Assembly: GCA_036872755.1 (NCBI GenBank)
Contig: JAVHNS010000001.1
Span: forward strand, 1,302,001 to 1,366,000
Origin: Orbilia blumenaviensis
Lineage: Eukaryota; Ascomycota; Orbiliomycetes; Orbiliales; Orbiliaceae
Length of the DNA stretch: 64,000 nucleotides
Direction of reading: 5' to 3'
Shown: one piece after another, positions 1 through 13,276 of the stretch
Position numbering within the stretch: the first letter of the stretch is position 1
How the letters are laid out: each line of letters starts with the position of its first letter
Program-made: the position numbers and the translations under genes
The notes under the pieces: model-generated
Databases searched by the model: none
Told to the model about the DNA's origin: nothing
What the model saw: the letters and a program-made list of their open reading frames with translations, nothing else

Positions 1-3000
1 CAGCAAAAAGCAGAGTTGACTAGGCGTATTACACTACTCCATGCGCATGTGGGTCGTTTCTATGAGCGCCTTCATAATGGTCGAATGTTTCGAAGCCTGA
101 GTGACAGGGCCCACAATGTCCGGTAAGGTTGGCCGTGATTCCAGACCCCTGTGTGCCCTGTGCTTTCGGATCCATTCGAATTTATCCCGATAGCCTGTTG
201 GAGTTTTGGTGTTGAAACCGCTGGGCAGGGGCGAACCAGCGTCTTGATCCCTGTCGCTCTCCCATTTCAGACAAGCCGACCACACGGGCGCCAACCTGAT
301 ATAACAAACTTCAGATCGAGGGCTTCAAATCTGTGAATCGTATGATTTTGGGGCCCAAATATAACCTATATCTTTAATCTGATAATATTAAGACGGGAGT
401 TTGACCAATATTGAATCTCGGTTTTAATTACCCTAAAGCAAAAGCTTCCAAAATCCGTCTCGAACATGGAGAAAATAGAAATACCAAGCTTCATACTTTC
501 TGTGTAATCCACAAAAGGAGACTCGAATCCACAATACTCTAACGAATAATTTCACGATATCTCCACCTGGGACTTTCCTATGGGCGCTCTCTCGAACTCC
601 TGATCGTCTTGAACGAATAATTAAAATTACAGGAGAGATATGTCAAGCAGTGCCGCAGCCTCATGGCTTAAATGATTTGATGCCACCGTCGAACCCATAA
701 CCGGTTTCTAATCCAAGCCACGACTCAAGTATCCGAGTTTTCCCATGTCCGTAGACTGCAGATATTATGTCATGCCATGGCCAAATAATTGATCACGTCG
801 ACAGTTTTTACAAGGGCTAGGCTGTATCTTCGAAACCTACATCACCACCCCAGACAACGACGGCGGATAAAATGGTTAAACCCAAAACTTGCTGGCCATT
901 TGTTCTACACATTCTTTTTTACCTCCCGCGTAATGCCACATCCAGTTAACACACAAGGTAAGCAACGCAATGTCGTACAGCGAAGCCTGAGGCGTTCGAA
1001 CCGACAAGCAAGGTCACACCTGTCAATTCAGGTACCAACTGCAGGCTTTATATTCAACCGGTGAGCAAGTTTTTATGCAAACGAGTATAAAATTCATATA
1101 TCCGAATATATATCTTGATCATGTCGCAATGCTGACGGGTCATAGCTGTTAGAGTAGTGTAGCTTGAATGAAGGTCTCCGCTCCTCTAACTCGCTACAAA
1201 AAGCATGGATAATGTCGGGGAATTATTAATTACAGATCTAGATCGATCTGTAGAATTTTCGATTATAAACCGTTTCGACAGGGTCGGAAGAGCTATCTAG
1301 CTGTCAGTTCTAGCGATAAAGCCGATTTCAGAATTCCGTGCGCCCAGGCTCCAAGAGAACTCAGCTTCATATATGACCGACGATCGAGTCATGGAAAGGT
1401 GTGGTTGGCATTTTAAATTTTTATATCTGAAAAACGTGCCGGAAATATCTTGTGCCATGGCCGCCATGGCAATTATACATGGAACGATGCCAACATGAAC
1501 AGCGTCGCACAGAAACTTTATTCAGCCACAAGTATGTGTTCTTAGATTGTCGAATGCCCAATTCGAGGGTCTGGGTATACGACCCCATGATTGCGACGAG
1601 TGACCTCTGGACTCGTAAGCACTGCATACAAGTCGATGTATTGTAGTTATATGCCGGAAGGAGTTTCCGGTAGGTACCCTTGTGTATTCAAATATCAATG
1701 TCTTCTGCGGGGGTATGGGGCATGCGGCAGCTGCAAAAGATAGCTACGGATAGTATGAGAAATTGGGAGATTATAATGACGACTTGGGGCTCTACTCAGG
1801 CTTCGGATCCACTACCCGCTCTATCGTCGCCCTTTTATCGTTTTATCGAAAGACGTTCCCGGGATATTAAGATATCACTTCCTCTAGCTTTGTAGATACC
1901 TCTATAACCCAACATAGAATATCATATATTGCAGTATACTATATTCAGTCTCGGTCTCAGTGGGAGGTTGATATATAGCGATATATATCCGACAGAAATC
2001 ACTACAGCGGAAAAGCTCAAGAGTTACTAAGATTGGGGCTCCATAGCTTAAGGATTGGGGCATATTCATACGCTCATATGGTATATAGAGAAACGAGGGT
2101 AAGTATATCAATGTGAGGTCAGCGTACATACTTGTCTCGTAAACCAGCCCTCCAAATTCGCATGTAAAATGTTCCGCGGTCGTCACAGCCAGAAATTCAG
2201 TCTGTTTAAAATATTGTTCGACCAGTACTAAGTATTTAATACATTACTGGCTTAAATGGAACTCGCTGCAGCACTGGCGGCCAAAGCGATGGCGGAGCCC
2301 AGGCGACCTATACATTTAACTCTGAATTGTAGGATTACAGTGGATTCGAAGAGAGATGGAATGATGCTCTTAGGCGGAAAGTCTAATCATAAATGCGAGG
2401 CAACGGGGTGATATTGGGGTGTCTTTAAAGCTTTCTAGCTGTACTAGTCCCGTTTATGAAGACGGACAAATCTTCTACAATAAAATTACATGGTATCGAC
2501 AGATTCCGCCCAAGATGGCCCCGTAGGACTACATTCATATACACTCGTGCACAAGGAAATTAAAGCTGGCAGATAACACTAACCTCCATACCAATTTGGA
2601 ACCCTATATTAGACCCTACCATCATATAATTACACCGAATACATATGTAGACACAAGAACTTCTAACCTGAATTGCGTCGGACGCGTAGTTCATGTTCGC
2701 ACAAGAACCCGAGGCTGCTTAGCTAACAAACACTCAAACATTGCATATATTATATCCCCGAAAAGGTCTCACGGTACCCCGCATAGAAAGGGTAATATTA
2801 GTTAAGAACTTTCCCTTCGAATCTGCCTGATCCACTCTGGCCAAAGCAGCGAGAAACAGTCGGAAGCGGATCGAGGGCGCAGCAGCATAAATATGCATAT
2901 TATCAACATATACCGTACGAGTCGTGGTAAAATTGGGAGGTAGCTTGAGGGCTTCAAAGCCACCTTGAGAAAGTATGTCTTTCATAGTGGCTACGAAATA

Positions 3001-4689
3001 GACAAATTTTGGGCGGAAGGTGTTCTGCTTCGTTGAGGCTGGTTTATGAGACCGGGCGGAAGGGTTGGGTACGAGACAAGAACTAAACCTGAGCCGTAGA
3101 AACCTCCGAAGTCTGCCACCCCCACGCGACGGTATATATCCCCATAGGTCCATCAGTTAGAAAGCAAAAGGAAAAAAGAAAGAAAATAATGACGGGTTTA
3201 GCTATCCACTTAGCAATTAGGAGCATACTGTCTCTTTCTCACCAACCGAACCATGACGACCAACCTCGAATACGTACAGCAATGATGGTTCGTAAATATA
3301 AGTGCTGCACTGAGAAGTAGGAGTAGGATATCGATATGCAGCACTAACTTGGCTAACTGGTCACAAAGTTTAGGTATGGTTCTATACTACATATGAATAT
3401 CGGTATAATATAGTGTATAAAAATATTTATGTTTTCCAACATAATTAATAGGTTTGCCCGGCAAAAGTGTAACTTTTCCAGCACAGTAGTTGAATAAGCG
3501 TAACAAAGGGGTGGCTATAGCACCTATGAATTAGATAATAAACCAGCATCTAGCGTGAAGCTTAGGTTTTTATACAGGTATAAGCAAGACCGAAACAAGA
3601 GATAAAGCTGCGAGGGTTTGAAAGGTAATGACTAATATAAGCGGCTGAACGGACGGTATACGCTCTTTGGTAGCTGTAGAGATAGTCTGTAGAGAGAAGG
3701 CTGAAATATGAATACTCAGGAAAGAGGCAGAAGAACAGTTTTCATGTCACAGAGAGAAAGGATAACAATCCTTCCACTAAGCGCTGCCCAGTCTTACAGA
3801 CCAGCCTCTACATATCTAACAAAGCACTGGCTAGGCACTGCCTGATAGTTTACCTGTAAATTTATTTGACTACTATTAGCTGGAAACCAGATTGCTGTAC
3901 CTTTACTAAGGTATTACCATTTAAATTTGCTCTGTATATGATATGTAGGAAAGCGAGGGCAACGCCGGTAGGTGGGCAAATTTAAAATATCTCTCGATAT
4001 GTATTTGCTCCTGCTAGATGACTACTAGAGTTTGCAACGTTTGGGTCGAGTACAACTTGTCTCCAGGTAAAGTTAACTTAGGTTTAACGCCTATGGATTT
4101 TGAGTTTTCGGCTCGAGTGAGCCAATACACCTTAATCTTTATGCATAAACCATTTTACTTCTGAATAAGTTCCAAGATTGTTTTTAGGAGTACTTACTTC
4201 TTCATAATCGCTATTCGGAATTTTTCTCATCAAAATTCGGACCGACCAATTCCATTGAACCCAACAGTTTCGCACGTTTCGGCTAGGCCTGGCAGGGTGT
4301 TGGATTATATTTTGCCCGTTCCTGGCATATTCAGGCCGACGAGGGCAAGGATGTCACACTCTTCGTTTCAATTGGTCGAAACACCGCGACGGCGGCCAAT
4401 GATAGGTCACCACGATGGACAGTGAATCGGTCCAGAAGGCCTTTGACTAGGGTGCTTCGCCGCTGGTGGCAGATGATGCTGCAAGTCATGATGGGCTTTG
4501 AAGCAGGCAAATGGAGCCGGTTCGCACCAATTTAGGTCGCTGTTCGTGTGAGCTCCAGATTTCCAAGGTTCTTCACCATTCCAGAATTCGACTCTTCTCC
4601 TTGCATTGTATCACCATCTCATCTCCGACTGTTAACATTTTCATATCCACAAATTTTGCTTTTGAACGCGCAGGAACGGAGAATTAATC
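1..4689. other. AT-rich intergenic DNA without a supportable gene
   Basis: No reading frame here shows a recognisable domain, and the frames present are short and scattered on both strands. The longest, 2734-3153 on the minus strand (139 codons), has no convincing neighbours or splice partners. The sequence is rich in TA-containing steps and short palindromes. No tRNA, rRNA or intact mobile element was recognised. A transposon decayed by point mutation (RIP-like) is possible but was not shown. The last few hundred bases should contain the promoter and leader of the BTB gene that follows. Confidence 0.5.
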
Positions 4690-6394
4690 ATGTCCCAGCC
4701 CGTACCTGCCATCATGCAGCCTTCAAACGAAATCCCCGAGCCTGAATCCGTCCATTCTCCCCATCATAATAATAATAATCATCCTGAATCTGTACCTGGG
4801 CTTGAGCCGGCACCCGAACTGCAGTCCGATCTCGAAATAAGTGTATCAGATCCTTCAGCGACAGATCAGGAGCCATCGTTCGCCATGCCTGTCGGTAGTA
4901 GTAGCGGAAGTAGCAGTGGCAATTTGACGGTGACTGGTGGGATGAACTCGTTGGTGCTATCCGGCAGCAGCCAGATATCTGAGGTCTCCGACATTATCAC
5001 TCGCCGCCGAGCCGACTCAATCGCAAGTGCTGCCAGCACCATCTACCTGAACTCCCGTAGCATCTCCCACCGACCATCTCTCGAAGACGCATTTCGCAGC
5101 CGGGCTTCGTCCGTTTCCCTGTCCAGACCTGTATGTTCTGTTCTCCCTTGTCTTGGTATGTTCCGGTAACAGTCAGGGGCTCACCGTTCGCGAATTCCAT
5201 TCCATTATTAGGTAACCCCCACAGCTCGCAAGCATAGCATCTGCGAAGACCTTTTTTCCACCCCTCCAACCCTTAGAAAGCCTATTGTCAGAGCTATGCC
5301 TCCAATCCCAGTCCCTCATCCGGAATTTCAAGTCTGCGAAACCGTTAGCATCGTCCCGAATTCCGATGTCGCTCTCCTCGTCGGTCCACCCAACTCACCA
5401 GACCGAGTCAAGGTTCTCGCATCCTCCACCATCTTGACGATAGCCAGTCCCTATTTCCGTGCTCTCCTTGCTCCAAATCGCTTTAGTGAAGGGATTGTTT
5501 TTCAGGAGCACAAGCATATTGAACTTCAAATGTTCGAGGACGACCCTGCCGCCGTCATCACTGTCTGCAATATCCTCCACCTTCAGAGTCGAAATATCCC
5601 ACCGACTCTAAGCGGTGATCAGCTCGCTGAGGTTGCCATTATACTTGATAAGTATGATTGCGTCGATGCTGCTTGGGCATGGACACGATTGTGGATGTCA
5701 AGTGGCGCATCTAAGGCAGAGCTTGAAGTTGACGGTAGCCGAAGCACTGATGACCCTGCTGTCAATGCTATCAACTTAATGATTACCAAAGAGAAGGACT
5801 TGTTATCGAAGTGGCTGTTTATCGCCTGGGCTTTCAAGGACACTGCTGTTTTCGAGAATTGCGCCAATGTACTATCTTGGAAGCTATGCGAGGGAGAACA
5901 GGAAGATGATGAGTTCTTCCAGAGGCTCCCGGAATCCCTTCAGCGTAAGTTATATACCCATTGCCTGAGCCTCATACGTAACATTTATCTGATAGTATGC
6001 TTTACTAGGCGACTTGGTTGAAACACGAACAGCTTGCATATCTAGTCTCTACGACTGCACGCAAGCGTTCATCGATAAGTTCGTTGACCCGGTCTGCGAT
6101 GTTGGAATTCAATCGTTCTACTATAGGAAACAAAGCCCTCGGGATTGTGATTCTAGAGTTCTTGGGACTACGTTGAAAGGGCTACGCGAAGCGGAGCTCT
6201 ACCCGCTAATCAAAATCGCTAAATGGGACCGCACCGCTGCGGAACTGCTTGGGGATTTACAAGCCGTTGCAAGTAGTATCTTTGGAGCCGATGAACATCA
6301 TCACGACATAACGCCTGAGATGACGTTCCTGGGAGATTTGGATCTCGCGAGGAAGAGCATGAGGACTTTTACGATGGAAAGCTATGTTCGATAA
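4690..6394 (+). CDS. BTB/POZ domain protein, three exons
   Basis: I assemble exons 4690-5130, 5212-5944 and 6009-6394 (519 aa); the introns begin GTATGT and GTAAGT, and phases close exactly. The first ~150 residues are low-complexity Ser/Pro/Asn/His with a run of Ser-Gly. The segment encoded by about 5340-5700 looks like a fungal BTB fold: D-V-A-L-L-V-G, then V-L-A-S-S-T-I-L, S-P-Y-F-R-A-L-L and R-F-S-E-G, followed by the helical motif L-D-K-Y-D-C-V-D. BTB domains mediate dimerisation and often link to cullin-3 or transcription complexes; no partner domain (Kelch, MATH, zinc finger) is visible, so the role is unknown. The motif D-K-Y-D-C-V-D recurs in the BTB gene at 51594-52933, so the two are probably distant paralogues. 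The start is the first ATG giving the continuous frame. Confidence 0.8.
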
Positions 6395-7239
6395 GGCTTC
6401 GAACCTTCTTTACATGACCTTTTATGATGGAACGAATCATTAAACACGAATAAATAAAGGATTCTAGGATGGAGTTGCCTATTGATAGGTTAGTTATTTC
6501 TTGGGAAGGGGGTTCTTGGGTATGCATTATTGAGAACTACATGGCGGAATAACGGTGTTCGACAGGGTTTTTATGGGATTCGATTTCTGGGTTTTCTTTA
6601 AATGAACATTAGTATTGCATGCATCCTAGCTGTGATACGCAATTTATCACTTGACGCGGTAGATTTGGACAGACTGGACTGATTCATGATCGCAAGACAG
6701 TAATATTCTTTTTAATAGTCGCCTCTGCATACTGCATGTACTGTACACTCTTTGCATTGATTTCTATGTATACCATTCTTCCCTCCGCTTTTTCCTCCCA
6801 AAAATTCACAAACATACATTGCATTGCATTGAAACCTCGTAGCAGGTATCGGCATCACCAATAAGAGGCCGAGATTGAATTCCAGTGGAGTGACCATTGC
6901 AGGTGGAGCTTTCCGTGACAGTCCTCTTGGCTATTACAATTTGGGCGGTTGTGATTGGCCAGGGTTTGGAACAAACACATGGGCGAAGGGGCCACAGGCA
7001 ATGAGGTCAGAAATTTTTGGTGTGGCCATCCGAAGGCCGAGGTCAACACCGTCAAATCCCTCGACATTGTTCCGATGAGAAAATAACATACCGCTTCCTC
7101 ACGCCACCACTATTCACAGTTTCTTTTCATCTCTTCGACGCCTGCATCTTCATTTCGTCGTCACGAAATCACTGGTTTTGTTCAATTTCCCTGTCATCAT
7201 TCCCTGCCTTCCTGTCCGCGACTCTCAAATCCCTCCACA
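6395..7239. other. Intergenic region; SDHB promoter side
   Basis: This holds the 3' flank of the BTB gene and the upstream region of the succinate dehydrogenase gene. The only element I can name is a reversed CCAATCA box. The last 150 bases are pyrimidine-rich, as is common before fungal start codons. No further gene is seen. Confidence 0.5.
6952..6958 (-). promoter_or_regulatory. CCAATCA box (possible HAP-complex site)
   Basis: The plus strand reads TGATTGG, that is CCAATCA on the other strand, about 285 bases before the SDHB start codon. CCAAT boxes of this form bind the fungal HAP complex, which is known to control respiratory and iron-sulfur protein genes. Placement and match are seen; binding is inferred. 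Confidence 0.35.
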
Positions 7240-8248
7240 ATGGCATCTCTTCGCCAACCCACCCTCCGGCTACTGGCTTCGTCGAATATCCGACGAGCTT
7301 CCCCGACATTCATCAACAGCACAAGATGCTTAGCTACCCTAGCTGAGGGAGAAGTCAAAAAGAAGGAGCCTTTAGTCAAGAAATTCTCAATTTACAGATG
7401 GTCACCCGATGAGCCGACAAAGAAGCCGTCGATGCAGGAATATTCGCTCGATTTGAACGAGTGCGGGCCTATGGTTCTTGATGCTTTAATTAAAATCAAG
7501 AATGAAATGGACCCCACTCTCACTTTCAGACGAAGTTGCAGAGAAGGTATCTGTGGTAGCTGTGCGATGAACATCGAGGGAACAAACACATTGGCTTGTT
7601 TGAGTATGTGATCACATGCCGACATTCCCGGTTATGGTTACTACTGTTTTAGCCGTCCGAATGCCAATTGCTAACGCAATACCCTTCAACAGGCCGTATA
7701 AACAGGGATGCCAGCTCAACTACCAGAATATACCCTCTCCCGCACATGTATGTCGTGAAGGATCTGGTGCCGGATCTCACCAACTTTTATAAGCAATATA
7801 AATCAATCCAGCCATACTTGCAAAGCAAGGAGCCAGCGCCAAATGGCAAGGAATTCCTTCAAAGCAAAGAAGACAGAAAGAAGTTGGATGGCCTGTACGA
7901 ATGCATTTTGTGCGCTTGCTGCAGCACCTCGTGTCCAAGCTACTGGTGGAACCAGGAAGAATATTTGGGACCCGCCGTTTTGATGCAGGCTTATAGGTGA
8001 GAACTTGAATACGGGGCTTTCAGTTTTTTATAAAAGAATGGGTAGCTAATGTATACTATGTTGCATGATATAGATGGCTCGCAGATTCGCGTGACGGGAA
8101 GAGCGGCCAGAGGAAGGATATGCTTGACAACAGCATGTCTCTTTATAGGTGTCACACTATTATGAATTGCGCCCGTACATGCCCTAAGGGCTTGAATCCC
8201 GGTTTGGCAATCGCAAAAATCAAGATGTTGATGGTACAGGGTGTCTAA
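7240..8248 (+). CDS. sdhB: Succinate dehydrogenase iron-sulfur subunit, mitochondrial
   Basis: Exons 7240-7603, 7693-7996 and 8074-8248 give 280 aa, close to the usual fungal length. The product is the Ip subunit of complex II, which passes electrons from FAD-bound succinate dehydrogenase to ubiquinone in the inner mitochondrial membrane. An Arg/Ser-rich presequence occupies about residues 1-35. The [2Fe-2S] ligands are Cys100, 105, 108 and 120 (C-R-E-G-I-C-G-S-C ... L-A-C). The second domain has C192-x2-C195-x2-C198 and C202-P, then [11 protein letters not shown] and C-P-K-G for the [4Fe-4S] and [3Fe-4S] clusters. The residues that mutate in SDHI-fungicide-resistant fungi (Pro in S-C-P, Asn in W-W-N, His in R-C-H-T) are all the sensitive type here: P203, N208 and H250. 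All splice sites are canonical. Identification is secure. Confidence 0.97.
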
Positions 8249-10926
8249 ACGAGGTTGAGTCGGTGTGGTATAGGCGGTACGGATGCAAGGATATGACGTG
8301 CCTAACGGCGACCTAATGAAGATGCAGTTAGAGTCATGGCTAATAGGTAAAGAGGTGGCAAAGATGCGTCGAGGAGGTGGTCAGGTTGATGCAATTGAAC
8401 AAAAAAACCTTCATATGTGCCCAACCCTTTGTCTTTGTTTTAGTGCAGGTCAGCTTTTGGAGTTTAGCTTTCCCTTTCCCTTATGTTCTTTACCCTCTAA
8501 ATCTTTTATATCCCTCTTCTTTTATTCTTCAATGTACAAAGGTTTTGGAAAAAAGCACATAAACAGTCGACGACTTTTTTTGTTACCAGACTTCATGAAA
8601 AATGATAATGCTATTTTCTCTAATGTTTCCCTTATAGTGTGACTGCAAGGCGATCCGAAACAAGGACAACTCACAGTACTTGTACAACCTGGCCTCGCCG
8701 TCGTATACAGATCAACAGCACTAGCTATCGCTATATCATGCATATGCGGGTTTGGCAGGTGTATGGGCGGTTGGGCTTGCGCGTGTAGGTCGTGGGGCAA
8801 GTGGTACATGCAACGGAGGCTTTCTTATCGCCGTGCGCTAATATTCAACGTCGGCTCTGCCTCTTACGTAGGAGGATATGCATGTATCCGGTTAATATAA
8901 TACCTACCCAGGTAGCTCTCCCAGGGTAGCTCTCCCACAGTAGTACAGATGCAACAAGAGTGGAGTCTAGAGGTCAATCAATTTATAATTTCGCCTGAGC
9001 CGCGGCATATCGACACACTTCTCTGAGCAACTAGTTGACCAAGTGTTGATTTGATGTTGACATAAACCCACCAACCCTGCTTGAATCAAACTGCGAGACC
9101 AATAGGTTGTTCGTAAAATGCTAATGTGATATGCAAAATGTGGAGCTATACCGAACTCTCAAAGCATATCGTGAGGTGCTAAGCGTCTTCAACTCGGTCG
9201 TCAATTTACCCAGAAGCTTATAAGCTATATATAAGCAACGCAACGGAAAGTGCCTGCCGCTCTATCGTGATAGGATCGGTCAACGCGGCCTCGCCACACT
9301 TTCGCATGTCGGTGAGTTTGTCCTCCGCGACACCGTTCACCGTTTGCATCCTTGTAAGACCGTAAATACCTCGAGCCCTATAATCAAAGTCTTGTGAGAC
9401 TTTCAGAGAGAAAAAAGCCGGGCTAGGTGTGACGTGCATAACGAAATGCGTCCTGATTAACTTTATCTCTTTTCTTATCTTTCGAATTCGAGCTCAAGCC
9501 TTCGAACCGAAACCCTGCCCCAGAAGATGGCTTCACAATCTCGAATCGAACCTGAGCCCCACAGGTTGACATGTAAAATCTTGGGGAAGTTTTTCCTTGT
9601 TCAGGAATGCCGACCTATCTCGGTTCCTGAATTCCGGAAAATTGATGGTTGCCTTCGGTTGATGGCCCTCGTTTCGTCCCCATAGGCCCCACTTCTTTTA
9701 ACCACGCTGCAGCTTGCAGCAAATGGCTTTCGAAACAGGGTCTGTGGAACAACGGCGACCACTACTTTCGCACAAGTCGCTTGGTGTCGACGACGGAAAC
9801 ACTTGGCCCCATGGTTACTTGTTTGCTGTTGTGATACATGAACCCAAACTCGATGTACAGCTCACCGTACACTGACTTTCCGCAAGCAGGGACCCTCGCT
9901 ACTGTGACATGTATCCGGGAATTTGAAACTTCTCCCAACTTTCGACCTCCAGGACATGGTGGACACCATCACTTGCATTTTAGCACTAATATATCCTACT
10001 GATATTATTGAACTTATCTCAAGAGAGGAGGCGTCGGACGGCTGGGTTCTCCAACTTCCGATATGCTTTCGATCTGCCCTATCATCAGTGGGATTGATAT
10101 CGAGGGAATGGATACTCTACAAGGCAAGGAGACCCATGCCTAATCTCTCAGACACACACAAGGCCAAGGGCTGTCTGTAGCACTCCTCCAATAGGTATCG
10201 CGATAAACGAAGTCCATAAACATGGTTTGGATAGCAGACGAAGGGGCTTTATCTGTCTTATTTATAAGCTTAAGACCTCTAGCCCATTCTCTTCCCCCCG
10301 CGCGCGTGGGGTTTTCATTCACAAAATTTCTCGTTAAAGAAACCCAATTCCGGAGTTTTTCTTAGTTTTGAATTTAGTTTTTTGAGACTCAGAATTTAAA
10401 GGTCCAAGTGACTTCCTATCTCTCCCAGCCATAAGCTTGGTCGATTGGAACGCTACCCGCGGGTCTCTTTTTCAGTAGCCTGAAAAATCTAGATTTCCTT
10501 TTCAACTCCTTGATAATCAGATATAGTAAGATCATCCCATTTCACATTCCCATCATTCCAGTTTTCTTCTTGTTGAAAGGGTCTTTCACATATTTTATGG
10601 TCGGGCGACACTTCAAAGCACTTTCGCTAACTAATACAGCCCATTTTGGGTTTATTCTTTCTCAAGGGCACTCAGCCGCAAGGAAGGTTTTGGCTTTCTG
10701 AACCCGTCCAAGCCCAAGGACCTAGGCCTTTTTTACTACATTTGCATTCATATTTGAAGAGAAGGGGGTCCCCGCGCTGCGCAGGAAGGTTACTAAATAA
10801 AACGTTAAAACCCACACAGGGTTCAGTTTCTCCACATCCTTTATTTTTTTTTTTTAATCCAACGGCCTACTATCCTTTCGTTTTTCCTTACGATATCGAT
10901 ACCCACATCGGGGGCCAGTCGACAAA
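8249..10926. other. Long intergenic stretch, no gene supported
   Basis: The segment after SDHB carries T-rich 3' flank, then about 2 kb of AT-rich DNA with short open frames on both strands that match nothing I recognise. A short direct repeat (GTAGCTCTCCCA, twice) lies near 8910-8940. The final part should hold the promoter of the permease gene that starts at 10927. Confidence 0.5.
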
Positions 10927-13276
10927 ATGCGGTTGAAGAAATTTAGTCTCCAGCTGGACCCGTTACCAGCGACTTATGCGCCGTCGAATAAATGGTCGAA
11001 TAAAGGTCCGTAAAACCCCATCAGAGTTAATTTCAAGGATCCAGGGGAGGCGAAACAGGGCCCAAGGAGCTTATGACTAACCGAATAGTAATAGATATGG
11101 ACCCTGTCCCTTTGGACATGCGGACATGGAGATGGTGGCATATTGTCGGTAGGTGTGCGAAACATTGATAAAAGTCCAAGTTATGCATCACTGACGCTTG
11201 GATATATGACTGCAGCATATTGGGTACGGATCTTTCCATACCCTACGCATATTCCGCGGAAATATATCAAAAAACTAACAAAACGTCTATGTGCAAGATA
11301 TCTGATGCTTTCAATGTGTAAGAAATTTTCCCTTCTCTCCCTAGAAAAAAGTTGGAGTTTTGTATGCTAACGAAAATACTGAATATTGTAGTCCAACATG
11401 GCAGCTAGCCTCAGCTATGATAGCAGTTGGTCTCGGCTTCAAAGCTTCGATCGCGTATGACTTCATTTTCTTTAATTTTACGTAATGAGATTTAGCAGTG
11501 AAGTGAACAACACAGTTTCTAACTTATGGTGGTATTAACTGTAGTGCCATTGTGGTCGGACAGGTATGTGAAAATTAATATCCTTAGGGCTGCAGGTTCT
11601 AAGATTATGAAAAGTAGCTAACCTCTATCCCGTTCGTAGCTCTTCATATCCGTGCCCATGACCCTTCATGGGTACATAGGTGCAAAGCTACACATACCAT
11701 TCCCGGTGCTCGCTAGGTCGAGTTTTGGGTTCTACTTTTCGTACTTTGCAGTTGTATCGAGAGTGGTTCTCGCATGCTTCTGGTGTGTGCCCATAAAACA
11801 GTTTTCTATCATTGTGGGTACCTTACTAAGCAATACCATGGACTATAGGTTCGGAATCCAAACAACGACGGGAGGAAACTGCGTTCGGGAAATGATAAAA
11901 GCGATATGGCCCAGCTTCGCATCATTTCCAAATAACTTGCCTGCTAGTTCGGGAACGACAAGCCAGTCAATGTTGTGTTATTTTATATATTGGACTATAC
12001 AGTTTCCATTCCGTAAGTTACATAGGTCGTGAATCCGAATGTATACGACCAAACTTTACTAACAGATCTCCAGTTCTTGTGCACCCTTCCAAGATTAGAT
12101 ACCTATTCATTCTCAAGTCGATTCTTACGCCCATTTGTGGTATAAGTTTGATGGCATGGGCATTTCACAAAACAGGTGGAGGTCCCATTTTCTCGGACCC
12201 GCCTCGACTCTCTGGTAGCGCCGCAGCATGGCAATGGCTTACCGGCCTAAACTCCGTCCTTGGGCAATGGTGTATGTTCTCCTCTGCACGTCATACTATA
12301 TATCTAAGCTAATGTATATTTTGTCCAGCGACATTGGCAATAAACATTGGCGACTTTACACGTTACGCTAGAAGCCCTCGCGAACAATACATCCAACCCT
12401 TTGTCATTCCCGTCGCCTTTACTTTTATCGCCTTCATGGGAATTTCAGTTACCTCAGCTTCCAAAATAATCTACGGCGAATACTACTGGGATCCTCTCCA
12501 AATTATCGCTTTATGGGGAAACTCGCCCGGCGAACGTGCTGCCCGCTTCTGGTGCGCCTTTTCGTTTACCCTCGCAACATTGGGTACTAATATTGCCGCG
12601 AATTCAATTTCTGCTGGCAACGACTTCAATGCCTTGTTACCGCGGTACCTCAATATTAAGCGGGGTAGTATTCTATGCGCGCTTATTGGAGGGTGGGTTT
12701 TAGTACCATGGTATATTCTTGCAAGTGCGCCCAGGTTTTTAGGGTTCGCAGGCGGGTACACAGTATTTTTAGCCCCAATTGCAGGCGTCATGACTTCGGA
12801 TTTTTATCTAGTCAAGAAACGGAAAGTCAGTGTTCCGGCGATGTATCGGCCTGATTCGATATATAGCTATTGGCATGGCATAAACTGGAGAGCTCGTAAG
12901 TTCCACGACTCCCCCTCTAAATTTAACGTCAAAATATAACTAACGTGGTTCATTTTCAGTGGCCGCAATGATTGTCGGGTGTATACCATGCTTCCCAGGT
13001 TTTCTACACAACATAGACCCGACAATCGGGACTAAGAGTGTGACATATATGTTCAGCATATCATGGTTATACGGGTATTCTATCACCGCAGTGATGTACT
13101 GGACTCTATCAAAGTTCTTCCCAGATACCAGATCGTTGTTAGATACCATGATTTACGACGATGATATGCAGGACCATATGTCTATCGAAGGGGTTGAGAG
13201 TGATGGGTCACCCGAGAAGATAGGATCGGAACCAAGGGAAGAGAGTACTCCAAAGGGGGTTGAGGCAGGATATTGA
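10927..13276 (+). CDS. NCS1-family (Fur-type) nucleobase/allantoin permease, ten exons
   Basis: I assemble exons 10927-11005, 11095-11148, 11216-11223, 11298-11317, 11392-11454, 11545-11563, 11640-12012, 12074-12271, 12329-12895 and 12960-13276, giving 565 aa, the usual NCS1 size. The joined N-terminus gives family signatures: W-S-N-K-D-M-D-P-V-P, then Y-W-I-S-D-A-F-N-V-P-T-W-Q, then a Gly-rich helix and H-I-P-F-P-V-L-A-R-S-S-F-G. Later come H-P-S-K-I-R-Y-L-F and N-I-G-D-F-T-R-Y-A, another family hallmark. Twelve membrane helices are expected; the C-tail is acidic and cytosolic. Members are plasma-membrane proton symporters for uracil, allantoin, uridine, thiamine or related compounds; the substrate cannot be read from this sequence. 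The family motifs appear only when three micro-exons (8, 20 and 19 nt) are included, which supports them. The exact joins need transcript proof. Confidence 0.88.

Noticed and set aside
2734..3153. 139-codon minus-strand frame
   Set aside because: No recognisable domain, no neighbouring exons or promoter features, and it lies in AT-rich DNA with many short frames; could be a decayed exon but is not supportable.
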